Assembly: GCF_026410505.1 (NCBI RefSeq)
Contig: NZ_JAPMIU010000001.1
Location: 310,001 to 374,000, forward strand
Reading direction: 5' to 3'
Length of the DNA stretch: 64,000 nt
Origin: Frateuria hangzhouensis
Lineage (GTDB): Bacteria; Pseudomonadota; Gammaproteobacteria; Xanthomonadales; Rhodanobacteraceae
Shown: one piece after another, positions 1-12,496 of the stretch
How positions within the stretch are numbered: position 1 is the stretch's first letter
Layout: every line of letters starts with the position of its first letter
Translations under genes and position numbers: made by a program
The notes under the pieces: generated by a model
What the model was told of the DNA's origin: nothing
Seen by the model: only the letters and a program-made list of their open reading frames with translations
Database searches by the model: none

Positions 1-480
1 TTTCGCCCTTTCGGCGGCGCTGGCGGTGAGGAACACCTTGAACGGGGCGTCGGGGAAGATCACCGTACCCATGTCGCGCCCGTCGGCCACCAGGCCCGGA
101 GCCTTGCGGAAACCCAGTTGGAGGTCCACCAGGGCCTGGCGCACCGACGGAATCGAGGCAATCGCCGAGGCCGCCGCGCCAGCGGTTTCGGTGCGCAGTT
201 CGTCCGTGGCGTCGTGGCCATTGACGATCACCCGGGTTTCGCCGTCGTCGGCCGCGGCCTGAAACCGGATCCGCGTCGATTGCGCACAGCGGGTGACCGC
301 GTCGGCGTCGGACAGGTCCAGCCCTTCGGCGCCCGCGGCATAGCCGACCGCCCGGTACAACGCGCCCGAATCGAGCAGTCGCCAGCCCAGATGTTCGGCG
401 ACCAGGCGGCTGATGGTGCCCTTGCCCGACCCGGACGGTCCGTCGATGGTGAGGACTGGGACCGGCTGCGTGGGGCTCAT
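1..480 (-). CDS. cmk: Cytidylate kinase (5' part; gene runs off left edge)
   Basis: Phosphorylates CMP and dCMP with ATP in cytosolic pyrimidine nucleotide metabolism. Only residues 1-160 lie in the window; the family is usually about 220-230 residues, so roughly 65 C-terminal residues are off the left edge. Visible motifs are the P-loop GPSGSGKGT at residues 14-22, the CMP-binding segment DSGALYR near residue 40, and [12 protein letters not shown] from residue 134. The ATG at 478-480 is the natural family start because the protein begins only a dozen residues before the P-loop. The next gene, on the opposite strand, starts about 100 bases away. Confidence 0.95.
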   Translation of the reverse strand, partial: MSPTQPVPVLTIDGPSGSGKGTISRLVAEHLGWRLLDSGALYRAVGYAAGAEGLDLSDADAVTRCAQSTRIRFQAAADDGETRVIVNGHDATDELRTETAGAAASAIASIPSVRQALVDLQLGFRKAPGLVADGRDMGTVIFPDAPFKVFLTASAAERAK

Positions 481-580
481 GGGACTCCGGGGAATGCGGC
501 AAAAGCCCATGTTAACGCGTTGACCACCCCCATGGCGCGTGCTATCCAGTCGCGCACCGCCTTGCCGTTCCTTTCCCGAC

Positions 581-838
581 ATGACCGATCTTCGCAGCGA
601 GTTCGACGAGGCCGCCGAGGACGTCAAGCGGCTCGGCAGCCGACCGGACAACGACACGCTGCTCAAGCTTTATGCCCTGTACAAGCAGGGTTCCAGGGGC
701 GACATCCAGACCCATCCGCCGGGCTTCTTCGACTTCGTCGGAACGGCCAAGCACGAGGCGTGGGCGCAGTTGTCCGGCATGCCGCGGGATGAGGCGATGC
801 GCCGTTACATTTCGCTGGTGCGACAACTTCTCGCCTGA
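581..838 (+). CDS. Acyl-CoA-binding protein
   Basis: An 85-residue small cytosolic protein of the ACBP family, which binds and buffers long-chain acyl-CoA esters. The family signature [11 protein letters not shown] is present around residues 29-39, followed by the second conserved stretch with KHEAW. The ATG at 581 gives MTDLRSEF, matching the usual family N terminus; upstream in-frame codons back to 539 would add an atypical proline- and arginine-rich extension. It precedes fadH on the same strand, so the two form a small fatty-acid-related neighbourhood. Bacterial ACBPs are sporadic, and their role here (acyl-CoA pool or beta-oxidation) is inferred from context. Confidence 0.9.
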   Translation: MTDLRSEFDEAAEDVKRLGSRPDNDTLLKLYALYKQGSRGDIQTHPPGFFDFVGTAKHEAWAQLSGMPRDEAMRRYISLVRQLLA

Positions 839-959
839 GCCCGCAGGGGGGCTTCGACCCACCAAAGCCCTGCTTCCTGGCATCACCCGAAAGGTGGCTG
901 AAGGCCCGCCCTTCGCCCGCGCCGCGGTCGTGGCTTGCTTTCGGTGCGTCCACCCGGCA

Positions 960-3003
<2,044 letters not shown>

Positions 3004-3010
3004 GGGCGAG

Positions 3011-3139
3011 CAAAAAGAAAGCGCCCCGCGAACGACGCGTCGGTACCGGCTCTGGGGGGGAGGACCGGTGCCGCGGGGATAGCGTCGCTGCGGGGCGAGG
3101 GTCACCGCCACCTGGGGGGAGGGGGAAGGTGGCGGGACA
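3011..3139 (-). ncRNA. Candidate small RNA with C-rich hairpin loops (sX13-like)
   Basis: Read on the minus strand, the fadH-lysR gap contains a 9-bp perfect stem (3105-3135, CCGCCACCT with AGGTGGCGG) enclosing a loop of C runs. A weaker middle hairpin has CCCC in its loop, and an 8-bp stem (3042-3072, GGCACCGG with CCGGTACC) again has a seven-C loop. A short GC stem at 3021-3038 followed by TTTCTTTTT resembles an intrinsic terminator. A promoter-like TTGGAA-18-TATCGT lies just upstream. The architecture recalls Xanthomonas sX13, an Hfq-linked sRNA whose C-rich loops pair with G-rich mRNA leaders. There is no T tract in the other orientation. Homology to sX13 is inferred from structure only. 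Confidence 0.55.
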
Positions 3140-3145
3140 AGGCAA

Positions 3146-3175
3146 ACGATACGCTCGTCACAAATACCCTTCCAA
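3146..3175 (-). promoter_or_regulatory. Candidate sigma-70 promoter of the C-rich-loop RNA
   Basis: Minus strand TTGGAA (3170-3175), an 18-base spacer, then TATCGT (3146-3151). The expected start near 3139 places the transcript 5' end immediately before the first hairpin. Confidence 0.4.
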
Positions 3176-3211
3176 TATATATTTGGCTGCCGACTTATTC
3201 GTGTTTCGACT

Positions 3212-4120
3212 ATGTTTGACTTTCGCCAGCTCCGCTATTTCGTGGCCGTGGCCGAGGAGCTGAGCTTCACCCGCGCCGCCCAGCGGCTGCATATCTCGCA
3301 GCCACCGCTGTCCCAGCAGATCCAGGCGCTGGAACAGGACCTGGGCGCCCGGCTGTTCGACCGCGACAAGCGCAACGTGGCGCTGACCGAACCCGGGCGC
3401 ATCCTGCTCGAACAGGCGCGGCAGATCCTGGCCAAGGCGGAAGAAACCCGCGGCCATGTCAGCGATGCGGCAGCCGGCTTCAGCGGCGTGCTGCGGCTGG
3501 CCTACACCATCTCGGTCACCTTCCATCGCGCGCTGCCGCAGACACTGTTGCGGTTCCGTCAATACGCGCCCAAGGTACGCATGCAACTGCACGAGATGTA
3601 CAGCGAGCCACAGTTCGCCGCGTTGCGCGCCGACCAGATCGACGTTGGCTTCGTGCGCGACGAACCGCGCCATCCGTCGGACGCCCAGGCGTTGCGCATG
3701 GATGTGGTCGATTACGAACCGCTGGTGCTGGCAGTGCCTTGCGGCCATCCGCTGGCTGGACAGGACAGCGTGCAGTTCGGCGAACTGGCCAACGAAGTGT
3801 TCGTGAGTCAGCCGCGCGAACTGGCCGCAACCCTGTACGATCGGCTGGTGCAGCTGGGCGCGAAGGCAGGCTTCCATCCGTTGATCGGCCAGCAGGCGCA
3901 ACAGATCAATGGTCTGCTCGCACTGGTCGCCGCGGGCGTCGGTCTGGCGCTGGTGCCGGTCAGCATGCGCGTGGTGCAACTGGGCGGCGTCAGCTATGTG
4001 TCGCTGGAGGATCCGGACGCCTACCTGCTGCTCGCGGTCGCCAGCCGCAAGGACAACCCTTCGCCGGTGCTGGCCAGGTTCCTGCAGACCATCAAGGACG
4101 TCGAGCATCTGGACTTGTGA
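3212..4120 (+). CDS. LysR-family transcriptional regulator
   Basis: A 302-residue LysR-type regulator. The N-terminal winged helix-turn-helix is clear (FTRAAQRLHISQPPLSQQI, residues about 19-37), followed by the linker helix and a periplasmic-binding-protein-like effector domain. The effector and targets cannot be read from sequence. The gene is preceded by the candidate small RNA, transcribed away from it, and its stop codon overlaps the -35 box of the rpmJ promoter. No divergent metabolic gene suggests a target, because fadH converges on the intervening RNA. The start ATG at 3212 gives the typical MFDFRQLRYF family N terminus. Confidence 0.9.
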   Translation: MFDFRQLRYFVAVAEELSFTRAAQRLHISQPPLSQQIQALEQDLGARLFDRDKRNVALTEPGRILLEQARQILAKAEETRGHVSDAAAGFSGVLRLAYTISVTFHRALPQTLLRFRQYAPKVRMQLHEMYSEPQFAALRADQIDVGFVRDEPRHPSDAQALRMDVVDYEPLVLAVPCGHPLAGQDSVQFGELANEVFVSQPRELAATLYDRLVQLGAKAGFHPLIGQQAQQINGLLALVAAGVGLALVPVSMRVVQLGGVSYVSLEDPDAYLLLAVASRKDNPSPVLARFLQTIKDVEHLDL

Positions 4121-4143
4121 AGTCCCCTGGCACGGGCTAGAAT
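4115..4143 (+). promoter_or_regulatory. Promoter of rpmJ
   Basis: TTGTGA (4115-4120), a 17-base spacer, then TAGAAT (4138-4143). The -35 box contains the stop codon of the LysR gene. A good ribosome-binding site AGGAG follows at 4172-4176. Confidence 0.6.
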
Positions 4144-4182
4144 TGGCGGCTTGAATTTTCCGATTTGTTCCAGGAGCTGGCC

Positions 4183-4308
4183 GTGAAGGTGCTTTCCTCT
4201 TTGAAGTCCGCCAAGCAGCGGCACCGTGACTGCAAGGTCGTGCGCCGTCGCGGCAAGGTCTTCGTGATCTGCAAGAGCAACCCGCGTTTCAAGGCGCGCC
4301 AGCGCTAA
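4183..4308 (+). CDS. rpmJ: 50S ribosomal protein L36, zinc-free form
   Basis: A 41-residue, strongly basic ribosomal protein ([17 protein letters not shown]...). It begins with GTG at 4183, seven bases after AGGAG, which decides the start. Zinc-binding L36 has a C-x2-C-x12-C-x4-H ribbon; here the first cysteine is replaced by histidine and the final histidine by phenylalanine, leaving only two cysteines. It is therefore the C-minus (YkgO-like) form. It has its own promoter and a strong terminator, so it is monocistronic rather than part of the spc operon. No Zur-type site was recognised upstream. Confidence 0.96.
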   Translation: MKVLSSLKSAKQRHRDCKVVRRRGKVFVICKSNPRFKARQR

Positions 4309-4326
4309 ACCGCTCGGGTTCGACGC

Positions 4327-4355
4327 AAAAAGGCCGCTTGATGCGGCCTTTTTTG
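4327..4355 (+). terminator. Intrinsic terminator of rpmJ
   Basis: AAGGCCGC and GCGGCCTT form an 8-bp stem with a 5-base loop, followed by a T run. Confidence 0.93.
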
Positions 4356-4383
4356 TTGCCTGCGTTTCGGGCCGGATACCCCG

Positions 4384-4445
4384 CGTAGGGTGGGCTTCAG
4401 CCCACCGCGCCCGGAGCCGGCAAGGTGGGCTGAAGCCAACCCTGC
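4384..4445. repeat. REP-like palindromic repeat, family A, paired copy
   Basis: Two units in inverted order: GGTGGGCTTCAGCCCACC, then a slightly degenerate GGTGGGCTGAAGCCAACC about 20 bases on. Each unit is itself a hairpin. It lies between the convergent genes rpmJ and greA. Other copies are at 11507-11572, 42734-42787 and 58270-58295. Confidence 0.8.
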
Positions 4446-4460
4446 CCCGCCCATGACGGC

Positions 4461-4933
4461 TTACTCGTAGCGCACGCCGGTGATCTCGTAGTGCTTGACG
4501 CCGTTGGGAGCCGTGAACTCGAAGCTGTCACCCTCGCTCTTGCCGATCAGCGCGCGGGCGATCGGCGAAGACACCGCAATCAGCCGCTGCTTGATGTCGG
4601 CTTCCAGGTCGCCCACGATCTGGTAGGTCACCGGTTCGCCGGAATCCTCGTCCTCCAGGTCCACGGTGGCGCCGAACACCACCTTGCTGCCGGCGCCGAG
4701 CCGGGACACATCGATCACCTCGGCGGTCGACAAGGTACCCTCCAGCTCGCCGATGCGCCCTTCAACGAAGCTCTGCTGCTCGCGCGCGGCATGGTATTCG
4801 GCGTTTTCTTTCAGATCGCCATGGGCGCGTGCCTCGGCGATGGCCGCGATGATGCGCGGGCGCTCGACGGATTTCAGGCGCTCCAGTTCGGCGCGCAGGC
4901 GCTCCGAACCGGCTTTGGTCATGGGGGCGCGGC

Positions 4934-4937
<4 letters not shown>
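4461..4937 (-). CDS. greA: Transcription elongation factor GreA
   Basis: A 158-residue factor that enters the RNA polymerase secondary channel and stimulates cleavage of backtracked transcripts. The N-terminal coiled-coil carries the GreA signature ([20 protein letters not shown], residues about 36-55) with the acidic tip D-x-x-E; the C-terminal FKBP-like domain has [10 protein letters not shown]. Length equals E. coli GreA (158). It is the last gene of carA-carB-greA, and its ATG overlaps the carB stop as ATGA, so it is translationally coupled. Confidence 0.98.
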
Positions 4938-8160
<3,223 letters not shown>

Positions 8161-8161
<1 letters not shown>

Positions 8162-9288
8162 TAGCGGGCCTCCTGCATGAGCTGCGCGAAGCGCGCGAAG
8201 AGATAGCCGACGTCATGCGGGCCGGGCGCCGCTTCCGGATGGCCCTGGAAGCAGAACGCCGGGCGGTCGGTGAGCGCGAAGCCCTGCAGCGAACCGTCGA
8301 ACAGCGAAGTATGGGTGACGCGCACGTTGGCCGGCAGTGTGGCCGGATCCACCGCGAAGCCGTGGTTCTGGCTGGTGATCAGCACGCGGCCGTCGTCGTG
8401 GTCCTTCACCGGATGGTTGGCGCCGTGGTGGCCGAACTTCATCTTGACCGTCTTGCCGCCCAGCGCCAGGCCCATCAACTGGTGACCCAGGCAGATGCCG
8501 AACAGCGGAATCTTCGCATCGAGGAAGCTGCGCGTGGCGGCGATGGCGTAATCGCAGGCGGCCGGGTCGCCCGGGCCGTTCGACAGGAACACGCCGTCGG
8601 GCTTCATCGCCAGCACGTCGGCGGCGGGCGTCTGCGCCGGTACCACGGTGATGTCGCAGCCGTGGCTGGCCAACAGACGCAGGATGTTGAGCTTGGTGCC
8701 GTAGTCGTAGGCAACCACCTTGTAGCGCGTGCCCGGCTCCGTGAAGGCGGCCGCGTCCAGGTTGTACACGCCTTCGGTCCAGCGATACGGCTCGCGCACG
8801 CTGACCACCTTGGCCAGGTCCATGCCATTCAGGCCCGGGAAAGCGCGCGCCTTGGCCAGCGCGTCGTCGGCGTTGACCTGCTCGCCGGCCACGATACAGC
8901 CGTTCAGCGCGCCCTTGTCGCGCAGGATGCGGGTCAACCGGCGGGTGTCGATGCCGGCGATCGCCACGATGTTCTGGCGCGCCAGGTAATCGGGCAGGCT
9001 TTCGGTGCTGCGCCAGTTGCTCGGCCGGCGCGGCACGTCGCGCACGATCAGGCCGGCAGCCTGCACGCGGGTCGACTCGGCATCTGCCGGGTTGACGCCG
9101 GTGCTGCCGACGTGGGGGTACGTGAGGGTCACGATCTGGCGGGCGTAGGAGGGATCGGTGAGGATCTCCTGGTAGCCCGTCATCGCCGTATTGAAAACCA
9201 CCTCGCCGACGGTTTCGCCAGTCGCGCCCACGGCATGGCCGTGGAACACGCTGCCATCTTCGAGGGCAAGCAGAGCGGGAATGGGCAT
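8161..9288 (-). CDS. carA: Carbamoyl-phosphate synthase, small (glutaminase) subunit
   Basis: A 375-residue class I glutamine amidotransferase subunit that hydrolyses glutamine and channels ammonia to CarB. The N-terminal CarA domain begins [17 protein letters not shown]. The C-terminal amidotransferase domain carries the nucleophile motif FGICLGHQL near residue 270 and the catalytic HPEA near the end. It is the first gene of carA-carB-greA. The start ATG is conserved in the family, and a promoter and a long leader hairpin lie directly upstream. Confidence 0.98.
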
Positions 9289-9310
9289 TGGGGGCCGCCT
9301 TTAGGTGCAG

Positions 9311-9350
9311 CAAGGTCCGCAAGCCGCTGCAAGCAGGCTTGTGGACCTTG
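9311..9350 (-). promoter_or_regulatory. Leader stem-loop of carAB
   Basis: Within the 5' leader, about 20 bases before the carA start, CAAGGTCC-x-CAAGCC pairs with GGCTTG-x-GGACCTTG: 14 pairs and one mismatch around a 10-base loop. There is no T tract, so it is not a plain terminator; a translational or stability role is possible. Confidence 0.5.
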
Positions 9351-9378
9351 GGTCGGAAGAAGTCTCGGGCGGGACGCA

Positions 9379-9407
9379 ATGATAGGCGTGGGCCGCAAAT
9401 CTGTCCA
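9379..9407 (-). promoter_or_regulatory. Promoter of carA-carB-greA
   Basis: Minus strand TGGACA (9402-9407), a 17-base spacer, then TATCAT (9379-9384). It predicts a leader of about 85 bases containing the stem-loop at 9311-9350. Confidence 0.6.
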
Positions 9408-9424
9408 CAGCGCGAATGCGTGAA

Positions 9425-9448
9425 CCAGACGCCCAGGTGGGCGTCTGG
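9425..9448. promoter_or_regulatory. Perfect palindrome between carA and the divergent oxygenase gene
   Basis: CCAGACGCCCA and TGGGCGTCTGG are exact reverse complements separated by GG. It sits upstream of both divergent genes and could be an operator or a hairpin in the oxygenase leader. Confidence 0.45.
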
Positions 9449-9499
9449 GCGCCGCCGGCACGCGCTAGACTGAGCGGTATCCCGTTCGACAAGTCGTCC

Positions 9500-10195
9500 A
9501 TGAACGCTACCGTACTGCTCGATCCCGCCCGCCTGGACCGCCCGGATACCGATGTGCGGCAGGAGCCCTTCCCGTTCCTGATCGCCCACGGCCAGTTGCC
9601 CAACGATGCGCGCAACGCATTGGAGCGCGACTTTCCGCGCTACACCAGCGCCGGCTTCTTTCCCTACGACCCGACCGATTGCGGCCCATCGATCAACACG
9701 CTGGTCGCCGACCTGACCGCGCCGGCGTTTGCCCGTACGATCGGCGAACGCCTTGGCATCGAGGATCTGGGCCAGTACCCGACTCTGGTGACGCTCTGCC
9801 GCCACCTCAACAAGCGCCACGGCACGATCCATACCGACAGCAAGTCCAAGGTCGCCACCGCGCTGCTCTACCTCAACCTGCAGTGGCCCGACACCAGCAA
9901 CGGCTGCCTGCGCTTCCTGCGCCGCATCGACGACATCGACGATCTGGTTGCGCCGGAACTCACGCCCCTGTACGGCGAGTTCGCCGTCTTCAAGCGCTGC
10001 GAGAACTCCTTCCACGGCCACCTGCCCTTCGAGGGCGAGCGGCGGGTGATCCAGGTCGCCTGGCTGACCAGCGAGGAGGAAAAGCTGCGCAAGACGCGCC
10101 GCGGCAAGTTCTCGCGCAGCTTCAAGAAGCTCGTCGGCGCGCTGGATCGCAAGTTCGGCGCCGGCCGCGATCGCAACGCCGCGCACCGGGACTGA
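9500..10195 (+). CDS. 2-oxoglutarate/Fe(II)-dependent oxygenase family protein
   Basis: A 231-residue protein resembling the 2OG-Fe(II) (prolyl 4-hydroxylase-like) superfamily. The iron-binding H-x-D is seen in KRHGTIHTDSKSK, the distal histidine in CENSFHGH, and the 2-oxoglutarate-binding arginine in EGERRVIQVAW. The C terminus is basic (KLRKTRRGKFSRSFKKL) and may bind nucleic acid or membrane. The start at 9500 was chosen because it begins directly before the conserved region. The substrate is unknown. It is divergent from carA and converges on the cation exchanger, so context gives no pathway. Confidence 0.75.
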   Translation: MNATVLLDPARLDRPDTDVRQEPFPFLIAHGQLPNDARNALERDFPRYTSAGFFPYDPTDCGPSINTLVADLTAPAFARTIGERLGIEDLGQYPTLVTLCRHLNKRHGTIHTDSKSKVATALLYLNLQWPDTSNGCLRFLRRIDDIDDLVAPELTPLYGEFAVFKRCENSFHGHLPFEGERRVIQVAWLTSEEEKLRKTRRGKFSRSFKKLVGALDRKFGAGRDRNAAHRD

Positions 10196-10197
10196 CG

Positions 10198-11199
10198 TCA
10201 GGCCAGGTGCCAGGCCACGAACGCGGCAAACACGGCGTACAGCAGGCCCACTGGCATCAGCCAGCGCGCGTTGACGTGGCCGCGCTGGAACAACCACCAC
10301 AGGTAGCCGACCGCCACGGTGGTGAGCACGCCGGCCACGATCAACGGCGTGTCGAACAGCCACGGGGTGAAGAACAACGCCAGCGAGCTGGGGATGGTGG
10401 CCTGGATCATCATGGCGCCGGAGATGTTTGCCAACGCCAGGCGCTCCTTGCCCTGGCGCACCCAGATCAGTGCGTTGACGGTTTCCGGCAATTCGGTCGC
10501 CACCGGGCTGAGCACCAGCGCCACCACGTGCGCCGACAGGCCGAGCGCCAGCCCGATCACTTCGATCTGGGTCACGAAAATCCGTGAGGCCACGGCAATC
10601 ACCACCAGCGCCAGACCGCTCTGCGCGATGACCCGCCACATGGCCGGGTCGACCGACCGCGGCTGAAACTTCAGCGGCTCCAGCTCCTCCTCTTCCGGCG
10701 CCGTCTCGCCGCCCTTCAGTTCACGCCACACGTACAGACCATAGGCGGCGACGAACAGCACGCCCAGCCACGGTTTGAGCGCAAACGCCACCAGGCCGAG
10801 CGCGCATTTGACCACGAAGATCGACAGGAACCAGCGCTGGTCGCGCGCGAGCCGCGCGTTGTCCACTTTGACCACTGCATTGGGACGCTGCAGCCTATGC
10901 CGGTTGCACCACAGCGCGATGCCGACCACCGCATAGGCGATGGTGCCCAGCACCAGCGGCCCGCCCAGGGCCGCGCCGACGCCAATACCGCGCTGTTCGG
11001 GCGTGTCTCCGAACACCACGGCGATGAACGTCACCGCGCTCTCCGGCAGTGCCGTGCCGAATGCGGCCAATACAGTGCCGGTGGCGGTGGCATCGAGCCG
11101 GCATTTGCGACCCAGCCATTCGATGCCATTGACGAAATACTCGCAGGCCGCGTAGATCGCGCCGGCGGAGAGCAGGAACCACAACGTGGTGAGCATCAA
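10198..11199 (-). CDS. CaCA-family cation exchanger, probable manganese-regulated exporter
   Basis: A 333-residue inner-membrane protein with about ten hydrophobic segments. The two inverted alpha-repeats typical of the calcium/cation antiporter family are visible: GTALPESAV near residue 49 and SPVATELPETVNAL in the second half, each with the ion-binding glutamate. A charged cytoplasmic loop (GGETAPEEEELEPL) separates the halves. The family is usually annotated as Na+/Ca2+ or Ca2+/H+ exchange, but the yybP-ykoY riboswitch directly upstream senses Mn2+, so manganese efflux is the better functional guess. It ends three bases from the convergent oxygenase gene. Confidence 0.85.
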   Translation of the reverse strand: MMLTTLWFLLSAGAIYAACEYFVNGIEWLGRKCRLDATATGTVLAAFGTALPESAVTFIAVVFGDTPEQRGIGVGAALGGPLVLGTIAYAVVGIALWCNRHRLQRPNAVVKVDNARLARDQRWFLSIFVVKCALGLVAFALKPWLGVLFVAAYGLYVWRELKGGETAPEEEELEPLKFQPRSVDPAMWRVIAQSGLALVVIAVASRIFVTQIEVIGLALGLSAHVVALVLSPVATELPETVNALIWVRQGKERLALANISGAMMIQATIPSSLALFFTPWLFDTPLIVAGVLTTVAVGYLWWLFQRGHVNARWLMPVGLLYAVFAAFVAWHLA

Positions 11200-11209
11200 T
11201 GCTTATCCG

Positions 11210-11255
11210 GCCGGGCGAGCGAATACCAATGGCACGACGATGCGGCCCGCCCGGC
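11210..11255 (-). promoter_or_regulatory. Expression-platform hairpin of the Mn riboswitch
   Basis: GCCGGGCG pairs perfectly with CGCCCGGC; the downstream arm ends about 10 bases before the exchanger start codon, next to GGA. Without a T tract, this suggests control of ribosome access rather than termination. Confidence 0.5.
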
Positions 11256-11269
11256 GAGGGTTCGAGCGC

Positions 11270-11424
11270 ATCGTGGCCAAAGGTCTCGCCGGGCACGCAC
11301 GCCGCGTTTCGGCGGTGCGGCCATCCACGCCATGGAGCGGTGGCTCCAAGTCTGTTGACGCGGATTCCTCGGGGAACGAAGGCAAATGGTGGCTTCGCGG
11401 GTGAGGATGGCTACTCCCCAATGA
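11270..11424 (-). promoter_or_regulatory. yybP-ykoY manganese riboswitch aptamer
   Basis: Read on the minus strand, the leader of the exchanger gene has the hallmark sequences of the yybP-ykoY family in order. TTGGGGAGTAGCC is at the 5' side (11409-11421), GTCAACAGACTTGGAGC in the middle (11343-11359), and CCCGGCGAGACCTTTGGCC at the 3' side (11275-11293). These correspond to the paired helix and the conserved Mn-binding loops L1 and L3. The family senses Mn2+ and controls manganese efflux and related membrane proteins. A promoter lies immediately upstream and a hairpin just before the start codon. Confidence 0.92.
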
Positions 11425-11434
11425 CAATCGATAC

Positions 11435-11463
11435 ATGGTATCGGTGGGACACACGTCGAACAA
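11435..11463 (-). promoter_or_regulatory. Promoter of the riboswitch-exchanger transcript
   Basis: Minus strand TTGTTC (11458-11463), a 17-base spacer, then TACCAT (11435-11440), about a dozen bases before the aptamer. Confidence 0.6.
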
Positions 11464-11506
11464 GCCGCACCGCCAGGAAGCCCATCGCCCGCATGTCATC
11501 CGGGCA

Positions 11507-11572
11507 CGTAGGGCGGGCTTCAGCCCACCTGCGCCTTCCCGCAGGGCGATGGTGGGCTGAAGCCCACCTACG
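11507..11572. repeat. REP-like palindromic repeat, family A, paired copy overlapping the dapB stop
   Basis: Two inverted units, GGCGGGCTTCAGCCCACC and GGTGGGCTGAAGCCCACC, about 25 bases apart. The outer TAG of the second unit supplies the dapB stop codon at 11568-11570. Confidence 0.85.
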
Positions 11573-12359
11573 CCACTCGCGAGGCAAGCATCGACTGCAG
11601 ATCATAAGCACCGGGCGGTTGGTCACGCAGCCAGTGCGCCGCTTCGATCGCACCACGGGCGAAGATGCTGCGATCGGTGGCCCGATGGCCGAGTTCCACG
11701 CGCTCGCCGGCGCCGATCAACAACGCGGCGTGCTCTCCCACGATGTCGCCACCACGCACTACCGCAAAGCCAATGCTGCCGCTGCGACGCGCGCCTTCGC
11801 GGGCGCCGCCGACACCGTCCCGCGCGAGCGTGGTGCCGCGGGCCGAAGCCGCAGCCTGGCCCAGCGAAAGCGCCGTGCCCGAGGGCGCGTCGACCTTGCG
11901 GCTGTGGTGGGCCTCGACGATCTCCAGGTCCCAATCCGGCAGTGCAGCGGCGGCCTGGCGAAGCAACTGGGTGAGTAGCGCCACCCCGAGGCTGAAGTTG
12001 CTGGCATGCATCAGCGGGATGCGCGATGCCGCTTCCGCCGCGCGCGCCTCAAGCGAGGCATCCACACCGGTCGTGCCGCTGACCAGCGCAACGCCGTGGC
12101 CGGTGCAGTAGTCCAACGCGGAAGCCAACCCAGCCGGACCGCTGAAGTCGATCACCACGTCGAGCGGCTCCTGCGGCCAGTCTGCGCCCAGGTGCGGCGT
12201 GGCGCTGTCGTGCCAGGCACGCTCGCCCAGCTGCGATGAGCCCGGGGCGGTGAGCGCCGCAACCAGCTCGAAGCGGGCATCCTCGCGCAACAGGTCGAGC
12301 AGCACGCGCCCCATGCGGCCGGTGGCACCGTTGACGGCGAGGCGTAGCGGTCGGGTCAT
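11568..12359 (-). CDS. dapB: 4-hydroxy-tetrahydrodipicolinate reductase
   Basis: A 263-residue enzyme of the lysine/diaminopimelate pathway that reduces HTPA with NAD(P)H. The Rossmann motif VNGATGRMGR is at residues about 8-17, and the catalytic signature with HH-x-x-K-x-DAPSGTA follows in the second half (EAHHSRKVDAPSGTALSLG). The start at 12359 (MTRPLRLAV) is chosen because the GATGRMG motif normally lies within the first 15 residues. The stop TAG is contributed by a REP-like repeat. It lies downstream of dnaJ on the same strand with a 137-base gap. Confidence 0.97.
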   Translation of the reverse strand: MTRPLRLAVNGATGRMGRVLLDLLREDARFELVAALTAPGSSQLGERAWHDSATPHLGADWPQEPLDVVIDFSGPAGLASALDYCTGHGVALVSGTTGVDASLEARAAEAASRIPLMHASNFSLGVALLTQLLRQAAAALPDWDLEIVEAHHSRKVDAPSGTALSLGQAAASARGTTLARDGVGGAREGARRSGSIGFAVVRGGDIVGEHAALLIGAGERVELGHRATDRSIFARGAIEAAHWLRDQPPGAYDLQSMLASRVA

Positions 12360-12496
12360 CGCGGGGTCCGGATGTTTCGAAGCACGTAGCGTAACCGGGA
12401 GGTCGAGCGCGCGCATGCCGGACTGCTTTACTCCTTCTCTCCGGGGAAAGTGAGCCGGTGCGCGGTGGGACCATCACCCTTACGAGGTGACCTGCC

